Assembly (NCBI GenBank): GCA_013396525.1
Contig: VWYX01000126.1
Coordinates: 124,001 to 188,000 of the forward strand
Source of the DNA: Chaetorhynchus papuensis
Taxonomy: Eukaryota > Chordata > Aves > Passeriformes > Rhipiduridae
Reading direction: 5' to 3'
DNA: 64,000 nt
The position numbers and the translations under genes were made by a program. Under the pieces are notes generated by a model. The model ran no database searches. It was not told the origin of the DNA and was given only the letters and a program-made list of their open reading frames with translations. Positions within the stretch are counted from its first letter, which is position 1; every line of letters begins with the position of its first letter. Below, one piece after another: positions 38,201-49,395 of this stretch.

Positions 38201-41200
38201 TAAAGGACAGTTACTGTTAGTAATTGATGCAACAGCAAGGTTTAGGTAGTTTTAGTTTTAGACAGTTGTTCTGGCCCCTACAATTAATACTGCAAATTCC
38301 TTCCGTTAATTTGAAAGTGGGTCCTACTTTATTCAGCTTGGAAACAATCAGTTAAGTGTCTTTGAGAATTTAGATGACCAGATGTGGAAAACAGGTTAGG
38401 AATCTTTTGCATTACCTATTCCCCACTCCCCACATTTTTTCATGTTTGAGAAATTCTTGCCAGTTTTTAAGGGTCCCAGAGGAGCCATGTCAATGTTTAA
38501 AACTCCAAGTACAAGAAAAAATGTGTTAAGAAGGATATAATATAAAAATAGTACCAGGTTCTGCTAGTGGATTCTCATAATGTTTTCTGATTAATTAGTC
38601 AGGAATTTGGCACCTTGAAAAACACAAAATTTGTCAAATCAAAAGTTACTTTTCCATCTAGTGTGGATAAGGAGTTCCTGAGTTTCTCCAGAATCAACGT
38701 GTGTCATGTTTGGAGCCCTGTCTAGGTCACTGTTTTTTGCATAAGGGATAACATTTCAAAGTCAGTACAGGGGACTTGCACACCCAACCCCCAGTTCCTT
38801 CTATTATTTTGGAAATCCTCTGCCAATGTTCTTTGAAGTTTTCATTTGTTTTCTCTGTTCATTCTCTTCACTGTAACATGGTGTGGTTTCTTCCTGCAGT
38901 CTTTGCTCAGGCCTGGTTTCCACTGAAGTCAAGTAGACCATTTTAACCATTCAGTAGGTGACTGGTTTAATTCTCTATGTGAGAGAGCTTTTTTTAATAA
39001 CTGTTGCAAAAATAGTGCTAGTGATGCTTGCCAAAATTTTTTGCTTACCTGCACGTGAGCTGATGGATGTTACTCTAGATCAGAGAAACCAATGTCAATG
39101 TTCCAGTCATTATGGTGTAGCTGATTATTTTGATACTTTTCAGTTCACTGGATAGTGTAAGACATCTTTCTTTCAACTAGTTTTTGGTTGATTTGGTTGG
39201 AACTCCCAGTGATGACATGGCTTTTAACCAAAAGTAATGTTTTTTCTGGGTCTCAGTTCTGAATCATATCCATTTAGATGACTGGTTTAATTAGAATCTT
39301 CCAATGCAAACAGTAGATTTGGGTTTCATTCAAAAAGTCATGTCCTGAAGTTGAATTTATTATAGGACCAGCATTCTGTACAAAGTCATCCCCAAGAATA
39401 AAAATAATTATGCTTGGCAAGAATACCAAAGTTTGTGTTACCTTGTCCTGTAGAGTTAGGTCAGGAACCATCTATTTTACAGCTTTGCACCAGCATGTAT
39501 TGTTCAATGAAAGAAAACATCAGCCTCCCAGGAACATTAAGAAATATTGGCTTCTTGCCTTGATAAAGTGAATGATGACCCACTAGTAATGAATATCTTA
39601 CTAAACTATCTTGTGTAATAACACACAATTGTCTGCACATCTTAAATACTGCCTTAGATAGGGACCTACATTAGCATCCGTGAAAGAACAGCACGTTGCA
39701 TTGTTAAATTCTGTAGCAGTCCCTGTTGCAGTGAAATTTATAGCCTGGTTGGATGTCAGGTTGTCTGGCATAATTAGTTCAGGGAATCTGTGCTTAGCAC
39801 TTGATTGCTCTATCTCATTTCCAGATATTTTGGATAAGAAACAACAATGTTTGGCTGTTGAGAAATATTTACACTCATAAACTAGAATGTCACCTCTTCC
39901 TTTTTTATTTGAAGTTTCTCATTGAAGTTTCTGTCTCTGGTTCTGTGTCATTCCCATTGCCACAAATTACACTGTATGCTCTACTGCTCAACTGTTCATG
40001 TTTATGTCATGCAAGTAAAGACCTGTTTGGCTGAAGGTCTTTTTGATATTTGAAAGTATTTCATTCCCTCATCAATGTTAGCTGTAATATCACACTACTG
40101 AGAAGCTATAAGATGGATCTAATCAGACAGAGCTATAAGACAAGGCCCTCTGTCTCTTCTTATAAATAAATTGCCCAACTGAATAGGATTATAAAGTCAT
40201 GGGGCTAGCAGGAAAGTTTTTAAGTAACTTTTGATTCATGGAAATTTTTTCTCACTACTGATAAAGCCCATGTTATACAAGCTATCTCCTTTCTTACTAG
40301 TTTTCCATGCTCTCATCTTTTTGTTCTCATTTATCGTATTGACAGGAGTAACGAGTTATTTTTTGAGATGTTAAACCTGAATGGCTAAATAAGTTAAAAA
40401 GAAAATAAATTTGAACAAATAGCCTTTTCTCTGACACTGCTTCCTAATCCTTTAAGAGCTTTCCTCTACAGGAATCCAGGGAATTCAGCATGTTTTAAGA
40501 TAGAGCAGAACTGTATCAAACTAAGCAATCACTTTCAGATTTTTATACCCTGCAGCTCATCATCTGATTCATAACTTTTTATCTTGTAACAGAAGTTATA
40601 AGTCAAGTTATATTCATAATGTATTGCCCTCAACAGCATTATTGCTGGACGACCTTTTATTTAAAATTAAGGGAGGCTTCCCCCTACCCCACCAAGATTT
40701 CCTTCTCCTTCAAATAGAAGCTCCTTGTTTGTTATAAATTGTACTGCTCAGGAAAATTTTGTCTCAGGACAGTTTCATGTACCACAGAAATAAATGAAGA
40801 TAGGTACAGAAATATTGCTTCATCTAGATTCATGTAGGAATATACAATTTGCTAGCAGCAAAAAATATCCTTTTCTCTCATCTGAAAACTCAGTAAAACA
40901 TTATTCTTTACCCAATTTCACTGTCATCAAAAAACAACAACATCTCTTGGGAAAGTTAGTCTGGTTTTCTACTCCAACTGGCAAGTAAAGCAATTGTTTC
41001 TCAGTAGCATTCATTGAAGTATTTTGGAATACAAGCTAATGGGGTGGAGAGGAGGTGGGAGCTACACTGGGTTACTCATGCGCCTGTGCTGAATAGTGAT
41101 CCTGTTGGGGATCTTTTAACCTGTGTAAGACCAGAGGGGACAATGGGAATGTACTGGAGTTTTACCTTAGAGATCTGGCTTGCTCAGTGGGACCTTAATT

Positions 41201-42939
41201 TGTAATTATTAGTAATTAGGAGGGGTTAGGGGCTTGGAGGAACAAACTCAGCTTGGGATGAGTTTTCAGAGTTGGTGGCTAGGAGAAAAAAATTTTTTCT
41301 TCTCTTTATAGATTCATTATCTTTGATCTGAAGTTACTGAAAGACGTGAACTATGGAACCTCACATCAGTGTTTTTACAGTAACTCTGCAGAGGAGACCG
41401 ACATGGCAGATCATGAAAGGAAGCAATGTTGCTCATGTTCTGCACAGGGCTTTAAAAATACATCCATAGTTCTAAGGGCTGCTCCGTGGTTTCCTGAAGA
41501 TAAATATTTTTCTGTTCAAGTAGATTTACGCCTGAACAGCCAATATACTGACGGGTAGATTCTAATCTAAGCTTCACCTACTGCAAATCCAGGAGTCACT
41601 GGATTTTCCCCTGTCTATGAGATGGCTATTATAGCTTTATCTGACTATTAAATCATACATTTATGTTGTTGTGGCCCTTTTGAAGGGGAATTCAATGACT
41701 GCTTTATTTTACACTCCTTAATTTTGGGTATTAAATTGAATAGGATAATCATAACTAGCGGTCTTAAATTGCCTGACAGTTTAATTTCTTTCTCTGACTT
41801 GTCATCCTCTAAGAGTTGGGGTTTGGGTGGGGATTTAGGAGTGTTTTAAAAAGAATTTTGGTTGCTGCATAGGATATAGTTACTATTCCCTAGTCCCATG
41901 TTAAGCATTCTACTCCCTTTCATTTTCTTCTTCCAGTTCTGTCACTTAGAACACTTCTCCTGCATGCATATGCTTTATTTTTTACCTTTTCCTGGCTACT
42001 TGTAATGAATTCCTATTAAATCTGGAGTTTTTTGACTATTCTAGTAGGATGTCTGTTATTTGGTGTTATTTTTATATTTGTCTGTAATCTTTAAGAAAAA
42101 CTGGCTTTGGAAATTTAGTGAATTAATTTGTTTTGCTATGTGCTTTGTATTTGTCTATATTAAGTCTGTAGTGGTTTCACTATTTTTCATGCTAAAACAT
42201 GTGAAGCTGACATGTTTATATCAGTCATTTTCCTTTTATGGTTTTTGTTTCTCTAGATAGAGTAGAAGGTGTGGAGAGCTAGGCAAATAGAAAAGCAAAA
42301 AAATGTTGTTGTGGTCACAGAATACATATCCTTTTTGTAAGTGAAATTCAATTAAATTGTGTTGTTTTGGTGCTGGAAGTAAGACCCTCCTTTGAACCAC
42401 TCGTGGCAGAGCTCAGCATCATCTTCTGGAGAAATTTTGCTTTTGCAACAGACAGCAGCAGAGCATAAATGAGAATGACTGACTGATGTCATTGGCAGCT
42501 ATTTTTGTATATGGATATTATATTTATCTATAGCAGTTCAACAGTATGTTTTTAATAGCTACCTTCAATCTCTTTTCTAAATCTATATAATGGATCAAAA
42601 TTGCTTTCTTAAATAGCCTAATGACCAGCTATTAATTCAATTGTGAAATTCTGTAGTAGAATATTCTCCTTTTATACCAAACCAAAACCAGTCAGGTTGT
42701 ATCACAGCTTTCTTCTGCAACTTGAACCCTCTTATCACTCTCTGTCTGCCTTCTACACTGAATCCTTTGAACACCTCCCAGGAAGCTGCTGTCATATTTC
42801 AGACATGGTGAGAGTCACTGTGAAGGAATTCCAAATTCTGAATTCCTTGAATTGTTGAATGCAATCACTCATCATGTCTGGCTCTGATGTCAGGAAATTT
42901 GGCTTGGTGTGGTGTGTATATTTAGCCATTTAGCTTTTC
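35222..42939. other. unique AT-rich non-coding sequence
   Basis: About 7.7 kb without a recognisable gene, RNA gene or repeat family. Open frames are below 95 codons. A very AT-rich patch lies at 37330-37400. Nothing else was supported. Confidence 0.5.
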
Positions 42940-43035
42940 ATCCAGTTCTTTCTTGGGGAAAAGAGAAAGTCAAGTGACTTTCCTGAGATCATTCATTTAG
43001 AGTCCTGTCAATTCGAAAGCATGTTTCTACACATT
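42940..43035 (-). repeat. possible MIR-like SINE fragment
   Basis: gagaaagtcaagtgactttc followed by 'ctgagatcattcatttagagtcctgtcaattcgaaagc' resembles the complement of a MIR core ('gagaggttaagtgacttgcccgaggtcacacagctag...gaattcgaa'). Only one contiguous stretch matches, so this may be chance. Confidence 0.3.
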
Positions 43036-43926
43036 CCTCTTTGCTATAATAATTTCTAGGAGTATCATTTCTAACAGGTTACAGGTAAGGATGACAGCAG
43101 TGCTAAATGTGGCATAATTTGAATATTCAAAACTTCAGATTAAATTTTTATATGATTCTTATTTAAATAGTGATAGAACAGTTCTGATCTAGCTCATATG
43201 GAGCTTTTGGAGAACTATCCAAAACCTGACAACCCATCCATTTCCAGATCAGTGTTCAAAACATCCCCAATCCATTATTATTCTAGAGCACAATGTTAAA
43301 TCTAGAACTCAGGATTCTCACCGTTTGGTCAAGAATCTGAATAAACTATTGGAAATACACTCTCTTATTTTTAACTTTTGTTTTTTCAACAGCACTTGCT
43401 TCAGTATGTTGTACAATTTTCCTTGTCACTTGTAAGGAATGTTTTTTAGATTCTTGAAACTTGCTGGATGATGGAATTTTTATTTGTTCACCTACAGTCT
43501 TAATTTATTACTGGTATTCTTTGATACCCAGTTTAGTGCTCAAGGTTCATCAGGCTCCATCCTGCTAATCTCTTACTCCCAGTTTACTTATGAATTTTTT
43601 TGTTTAATTTGTTTATCATGAAAAATTGTGGTTTGTTTTCAGTTAACATTTATAATGCAAGTTTTTAGACATTTACATTAACAATCATCTTCAAGTCTCT
43701 CTTCCATCTACTTTATCATATTGCTTTAAAACAGACTCTTGATCAGCTTCAGGGTCACTTTCAGTAGCTTAATTTAGATTTTTTTTTCCTGTGGTTCACC
43801 TGTGACACTCCCTTTTAGTCTGAAGGTAGTTTCCTTCCACTCTGACTTAATTTTTTTTCTTTATCAGCCTTTTGTGGTACTCCAGTATGAATCTTTTGGA
43901 TTATTTTTAACTTGCAATAGTTTCCT

Positions 43927-43964
43927 TTCACTCAAAATCATTGAAGAAAATAATTTTGAGTGAA
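43927..43964. repeat. 12-bp perfect inverted repeat with 14-nt loop
   Basis: The arm ttcactcaaaat (43927-43938) pairs exactly with attttgagtgaa (43953-43964). Stem length is short for a microRNA precursor. The location is unique DNA. Confidence 0.85.
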
Positions 43965-44639
43965 TTTAGCTGTTAGCATCCAGACTGGAGTTGAGATTAG
44001 TTTCTATGCTGTTTCATGCTGCTGCTACAACTTTTCTGAAAGCATCATTTCTGCGGCTGCAGTCACTGGGATTCCTCACATGGCTCAGGTGTTCGGTGAA
44101 GACAGGATGGCAGTTCAGTTTGTGACTCTGAAAATACAAGGCTTGTGCCTTTAATGTTCTCCACCTGCCTGATGTCAATCCCACAACCATCCAATTGGAC
44201 AGTTCCTGGCCTCTTTCTTTAGTGAACTCAGAAGTCAATTGGATCCTAATGTAAAAAACAAACCCTCACCCCCAGAACCAAAGAAGAAAACCAAACAAAA
44301 AATGGTGATCCTCAAACTCATCATCACTGCAGAGCAGAATATGGTAGGATTTTGCAGCAAGTCTGCTGTGTGCTTCTCTAGTTGCACCGAATCATCTGTC
44401 TTTGGAGTCCATATCAGCATGCTGGGAGTCCTGTCATGGAGGATTAGGGAAAAACCCTTCCAGGAGGGATTACATGCATTCCTGAGCCACTGCACACAGA
44501 AGTTAATTAGAGTTGGGGGGAGGAAGGCAGGAATGAGACAAAGACAGTATTAGCCATCTAATTTGGAAGAAAACTGTTGTATCAAATCATGATTATTGCA
44601 ATCATTGCACCCTTGATGAACCTTCAATAAGAGATGAGT
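43965..44639. other. unique non-coding sequence
   Basis: No gene or repeat recognised. Overlapping frames on both strands at 44235-44553 carry no domain. Confidence 0.5.
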
Positions 44640-45360
44640 ATTCATCAGACTGCATAAATTAGAAGAAAAAAATTTGCATGAGGTCACCTAATCTGTCCCC
44701 TGAGGCCAGTCCCCTGTCGTACAGCTTCTAATGCTTGTCCAATCTGTTTCTAAACACCTCACATGATGAGGCTTACTTCTCTGTGGGTAGCTCACAGGGG
44801 AATAACGTAGGAATGACAGGGCAAAAAATAAAGCACTGTAGTATTCTTGTAACAGTGGCTTTGAGTGTTGAGTGTTTGAGCTTGCCTAGTATAAACCAGA
44901 ATAGACTGAGCATAGTGCTGTATATCCTGCTGTGGTATGGAGCCTTCTCTGAGCCCAGCCTCCTCCTTGCTGTGAGAGTCATCAAGAGTTACACCTACTA
45001 TCGCCTTCCAGCAGCCAGTCAGTTCTCACTCCGAAAGCTTCTCCCTAATGCTAGGACTAAAGGGTCTCTCCTTGTTACTCTATCTTTAACTGAAGTCAAT
45101 AATTCTTCTGCCTTCCTGATGCTTATACCCATCAGATGCTTGTAGATCTTAATCATGTTTGTGTGTGTGTGTCCCCTCAATCTTGAGTAAACCGAGCTAC
45201 TTTTTTTGGAGTCTTAATATTTCCTTATAAATCAGTCTCTCTAGTCTCTTAATCATTTCTGTAGCTCATACTTGATCTCCCTCCAATTTATCAGTATTGT
45301 TCCATTAATGAGGAACTGGGGTGCAGGTGAGCTGTATTTATATCAGTGACAACAAATTAT
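44640..45360 (-). mobile_element. ancient CR1 remnant, split by unrelated sequence
   Basis: Two parts match the complement of an old CR1 3' region. Part one (about 44680-44790) has gaggtcacctaatctgtccc, then 'gtccaatctgtttctaaacacctca' and 'gatgaggcttacttctctgtgggtag'. Part two (about 45020-45345) has gttctcactccgaaagcttc, then ctccctaatgctaggactaa, 'atcagatgcttgtagatcttaatcatg', then 'tcagtctctctagtctcttaatcatttctgtagctca' and ctccctccaatttatcagta. In the consensus these parts are almost contiguous. About 230 bp (44790-45018) between them do not match. No open frame survives, and the divergence indicates great age. Confidence 0.7.
45160..45172 (+). repeat. (TG)n microsatellite
   Basis: Six and a half TG units, lying inside the ancient CR1 remnant where the consensus has no such repeat. 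Confidence 0.85.
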
Positions 45361-45849
45361 CTCAATGGTGACCATCATCCAGACAGAGTGGGAAACCGTG
45401 AAAATTAATCGTAATGACTAACTTGATGTGGATTCTTCTCACTGTATTTGTAATCTATTTGCAGATCTTTGCCATTTCCTCATTGTTTATTTGTTAATTA
45501 AACATTTGCTGTAATAATCTGTATATGGCTTCTGGATCAGAAATGCAAAAATAGTTAAGGACTAGAGGAGAATAGAGTTTGTGAACTATGAGTACTGGAA
45601 GAACTTCCGCAGTGAATTACATGGGAAATTTTCTCTGACCGTTTCTGCCTGTAGAATCCAATGGCATAAATATTGCCAATTAATAAATGCAAAATCTGCG
45701 AGTAAATTAAGTCCCAGCGTGAATATCCTAGAGAAATTATATCTATGTAGTCAAAGCTTTTCAATCTTTTATCTAAATACATACTTGACTCATATTGGTC
45801 TAAAAAGGGCAGTGTTGTCAATGGATGCCCCACTGTTTGACACAGGCAG
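45361..45849. other. unique non-coding sequence
   Basis: No gene recognised. Two opposite-strand frames (45555-45833 minus and 45581-45901 plus) lack any domain. Confidence 0.5.
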
Positions 45850-46000
45850 CAAAGTAAAACACTGTATTTGTTTCCAGGATGAAGAACTGAAGTGCAGGTA
45901 GGCTAAGAGACTTTACCAGATCCACGGCTACAGAGTGTGGCCAAAGTGAGAACCGAACCCAGTTCCCTTGATTCTCAGAGGCGTTGTATCAAGGAATGTT
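45850..46000 (-). repeat. MIR-like SINE remnant
   Basis: On the plus strand the order is ccaggatgaagaactgaagt, gtaggctaagagactttacc, 'ggctacagagtgtggccaaagtgagaaccgaacccagttcc', then cttgattctcagagg. This is the complement of a MIR: 'cagatgaggaactgaggcacagg...taagtgacttgcccaaggtcac...agtggcagagctgggaatcgaacccaggtctcctgactcc'. Both the core and the tRNA-like B-box side (accgaaccc) are recognisable, so this is the best MIR-like copy in the window. Confidence 0.68.
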
Positions 46001-48431
46001 ATCTCTCAGTTATCAGTTTGCTGTTATTAGTGAGAAATAGTAGATTTCAAAACATGTTTGAGGTTCTCAAAGCATAGAAAATTTGATTTCAACATAGTAC
46101 AAAGAAAATCTTGCGCTTGTTGCATTAATTCTAAAGGTCAAATATTCAAATATTCCTCAGCTTCTTGAAACATACAGATAAATTTTTCATGTGTAGAAGT
46201 GTTTTCACGGCTGTAACTTTTGATCTTGGCTTTTCTATTAGAGTTAAGACAGTCTTCACATTTTAGTCTGCTTGACAAAGTAGGCTAAGCTGTCTGGGAA
46301 GACTGAGAAACTTTGCCCTCATCCTTTCTACCTCTTTATATTCTAAATAATTTAAATTCATTCTTCTGAACGCTTTGTTGCTGTTTAGGAAACATGCATG
46401 TTGTGGTTGGAGTGCCAAGTCAGTATGTTGTGTCACGTGAAAACAATGAGATTTTTTTCTGTGGTTGTAGTAGGGACAGCACCAAGGTAATGCTGCATAG
46501 AAATGGTGGGTCGCTGATCTACAGCAGCTGAGTTGAAACATCTTTCCTCTATTGTTACTGAAGCCAAAAGAGAGAGGCTATGAAATGTGCAAGACATTTA
46601 AATAGTTTTTTGTTAGATATGGCATAAATGGCTAATATAATGATGCATCCAGGGGACTTGTTCTGTTTCTAGCATAATGTTTTAATTTAAAGCACTTTTA
46701 CCTTTTGATTCATGTTCTTTTGCAAGCTCTTCCAGCCAAACCACAGATGCAACTGAGCAGAAGACTAGAAATCAGAGCTGTCATTTTGCCCCCATGATTG
46801 TCGGTTCTTTGCAATTGGGAATACTTTATCAATGGAAGCTCTGGGCAAACAATGCTATTACAGAGACTGGTGCAATTCTTGGCAGCATTCTGGAGGCTGT
46901 TGCACATCAAGATTAAGAAGAGGTGGGTGTGGAGAATGGCAGTCAAGGTGTCTTGAGCATCTAAAGAAATAGTGATTAGCCTAGCAAAGGCTCAAAGGAC
47001 AATGGATTAGTCATAAGTTTCCTGTGACTAATTAAATCATCAAGTTTCCTGGCTCATGCAACAAAATACTTTTTTTTGTAAATGATGTACTTATACTACT
47101 CCATCTCTTGACACCATGAGCTAGTCAGAGTAAGGTCCCATGCTGCATTTTTGGCTTCTTTTGCCTGTGCCATCTGTTATTTTGGTGTATCGTTGAAAGG
47201 TTGGTGTTGCTGTTGCACATGTGAGAGTAAAACAGAGAGACAGGGCATGCTGTGTCAATATGAAATGCCAAAACATGGGCTGCATTTAAAATTAGTTTTC
47301 AGTAGGATGAAGCTAATGTTTTCTACAAGGTTTCTGGATTTAAACAAAGTGTCAAAATGATGCTTAATGGTTGACTTTTTGGGCAGAGATGACTTCTGAG
47401 AACCATTCAGCTATTGGAACGCTCACTTTGTTCATTTTCCTTCCATTCTCATGTCAATCCAGCATTTCTCATGGAGCTGAGCTCTCCTATGTTATGTTCT
47501 CGTTCAGTGCCTTTAGGTTGTTATTTCTAGTTCAACCTTTGTCCTGTTGGGTTTTTTGTGTTTTATTTTTCCACTCCCACTTCCCTCTCTTGTCATGGGA
47601 TTTTGAGGTTCCTCAGCTCTGCAGGCTGAATTTGAATGCCCAGGATATCAGCACTTTGGGACATCCAGGCTTACAAAGTGTATTTTCTTATAACATGTAT
47701 AGTTGGCCTTTCTGCATAATTCATGTGAGATGGGTTTCTTTCACTTGGTTTTTTTCTGACTGTTTTCTGTTATCCCAGCAGGTCTGGGTTCTGTATTCGC
47801 TGCTATTCCCTTTCTTTTTCACTGATATGCAAAACCTGACTTCTGGCCTGCTTTGCTTTCATGCTTATCTACTCTTTGTTCTTCTGTTTGCCTACCAAAA
47901 GAATTAATGATGGCACATCAAATGACTGAGACCATGTATGTTAAAAACACACATCTTCACTACTATTATATAAAGTGAGTACTTGTGTAGGAGGCATTAC
48001 ATGGAGGTAGGCATATGGTGAGAATGGGCTGCTTTTTGATGCAGCAAGACACCTGTCTAGAATATGCAAAGCAATATCCAGAGTCCTGACTGTCCAGGGA
48101 ATGCTGAAATTGAATCCATATTGTTAATAGACAGAAGGCTAAAGTGTATGTCTTAATACCCTAAAGGATGCTGAAGAAATATAATGTGTTGCCAGTCCGT
48201 GATCCTGTGAGTCTATCAGAGCAGAGAACTGATTTGTTAAATTTATAATTTTTTGAAGAGAAGCTGAGCAATGTCTTGAAGAGAGAGACTTCTATTTTTA
48301 TCCCCATTTCTCCTCCTCTGCCCCCAACATATACGTGTCAATGTTCAACTTGCATTCATGGCTGGACCCTGTATTGGATATCATAGTGCAAATAGTCTTC
48401 TTCATGACACATACATACTAAATTATTCACT
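46001..48431. other. unique non-coding sequence
   Basis: No gene supported. The open frame 47371-47907 (plus, 178 codons) is the longest outside the LTR. It is rich in F, L, S and C because the strand is T-rich; it has no clear domain, and I treat it as chance. Confidence 0.5.
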
Positions 48432-49395
48432 GAAACACAAAGTAGTTGAGGCTGGAAAGGATGTTGCTGCTCAAACCATGGTCAACTACAGCAGGCTACT
48501 CAGGATCATGTCCAGTCAGGTTAAGCAGAACTCCAAGGATGAAGAGTTCAAAGTGTCTTTACTCAGCCTTTTGCAGAGTTTAATCACCCTTACAGTGAAA
48601 AGGCGATTTTTTTTTTTTCCTTTTAAGTGGCTAAATGGAACATACAGTATTTAAATTTGTACCAGCTGTCTTGTCCTTTCACTCAATGCTACAGAACCTG
48701 GATTTGTTATCTTTACTTGCTTCTATTGTATATTTATATACATGGATAAGATCCCTTGTGAGCCTCCTCTTCTCCAGGCTGAACAGTCCCACCCCGATCT
48801 CTCAGCTTTTACTTGGATAACAAGTGCTCCAGTCCTGTGACCCTCTATGTGGCCATTTGCTGGATTTGGTCTAGTCTGCTGGTGCCAGTTCCTTCCACCC
48901 CCCCATCCCTACTGGGGAGCTCCACAGTGAGCACAGCACTCCACGTGTGTGGAACTTGATGTGGTTCTCATTGACCAACTTCTTCAGCATGTCAAGGTAC
49001 CTCTGAATGGCAGCATTGTGATCCTGTGTGTCAACCTGTCCTGCCAGTTGATCATCTGCAAACTTTCTGAGGGTGCATTCTGTCCTGTCATCCAGGACAT
49101 TAATGGAGGTTTTGGACACTACTGATGCAAGTGCTGACCTCTGAGGTTACAGCATCAGTGCTTGGCCTCCACTGGGATTTCACGAACTGGTCACAACTGT
49201 GTGTGAGCCAGGCAGTTCAGCCAGGTTTCAATCTACATCACTGCCATTTTATCTAGCCCCTCTTCAGTTTGCCTATGAGGATATAATGTCAGAAACCTTG
49301 TAAAAGTCAAGAAATAAAATCCACTGCTCTTCCTGCATCTACCAAGCTAGTCATCTTGTAGAAGGCTTTCAGGTTGGTTAAACATATTATCCTAT
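48432..49395 (-). mobile_element. diverged CR1 LINE, RT region to 3' end
   Basis: The 3' tail lies at the low-coordinate end (agttgaggctggaaaggatg near 48443). Then come 'ctccaaggatgaagag' (about 48531), 'agtttaatcacccttacagtgaaaaggcg' (about 48576) and tcctcttctccaggctgaac (about 48764), all complements of the CR1 3' end. From about 48940 to 49395 the complement encodes the reverse transcriptase. Compared with a full CR1, the part of ORF2 after the FADD box (roughly 100-200 codons) is missing, so the copy carries an internal deletion near 48930. It is clearly older than the copies at 7752 and 60593. Confidence 0.85.
48940..49119 (-). pseudogene. CR1 reverse transcriptase fragment with FADD motif
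   Basis: The frame shows DDRTECTLRKFADDQLAGQV, then an 'AAIQRYLDMLKKL' block and 'NENHIKF'. This is the conserved CR1 stretch 'DGTECTLSKFADDTKL...AAIQRDLDRLEkW...NLMKFNkgK'. FADD (codons at 49062-49051) is the catalytic aspartate box of LINE reverse transcriptases. Upstream, toward 49395, the complement corresponds to the preceding RT region but is out of frame and degraded. Downstream the frame leaves the family at about 48940, where the internal deletion lies. The methionine at 49119 is not a true start. Confidence 0.85.

Noticed and set aside
47371..47907. 178-codon open frame on the plus strand, hydrophobic, with several membrane-like stretches
   Set aside because: The strand is T-rich, which by itself yields F, L, S and C codons and a hydrophobic translation. 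No signal of a known family, no repeats of topology, no splice or promoter context.
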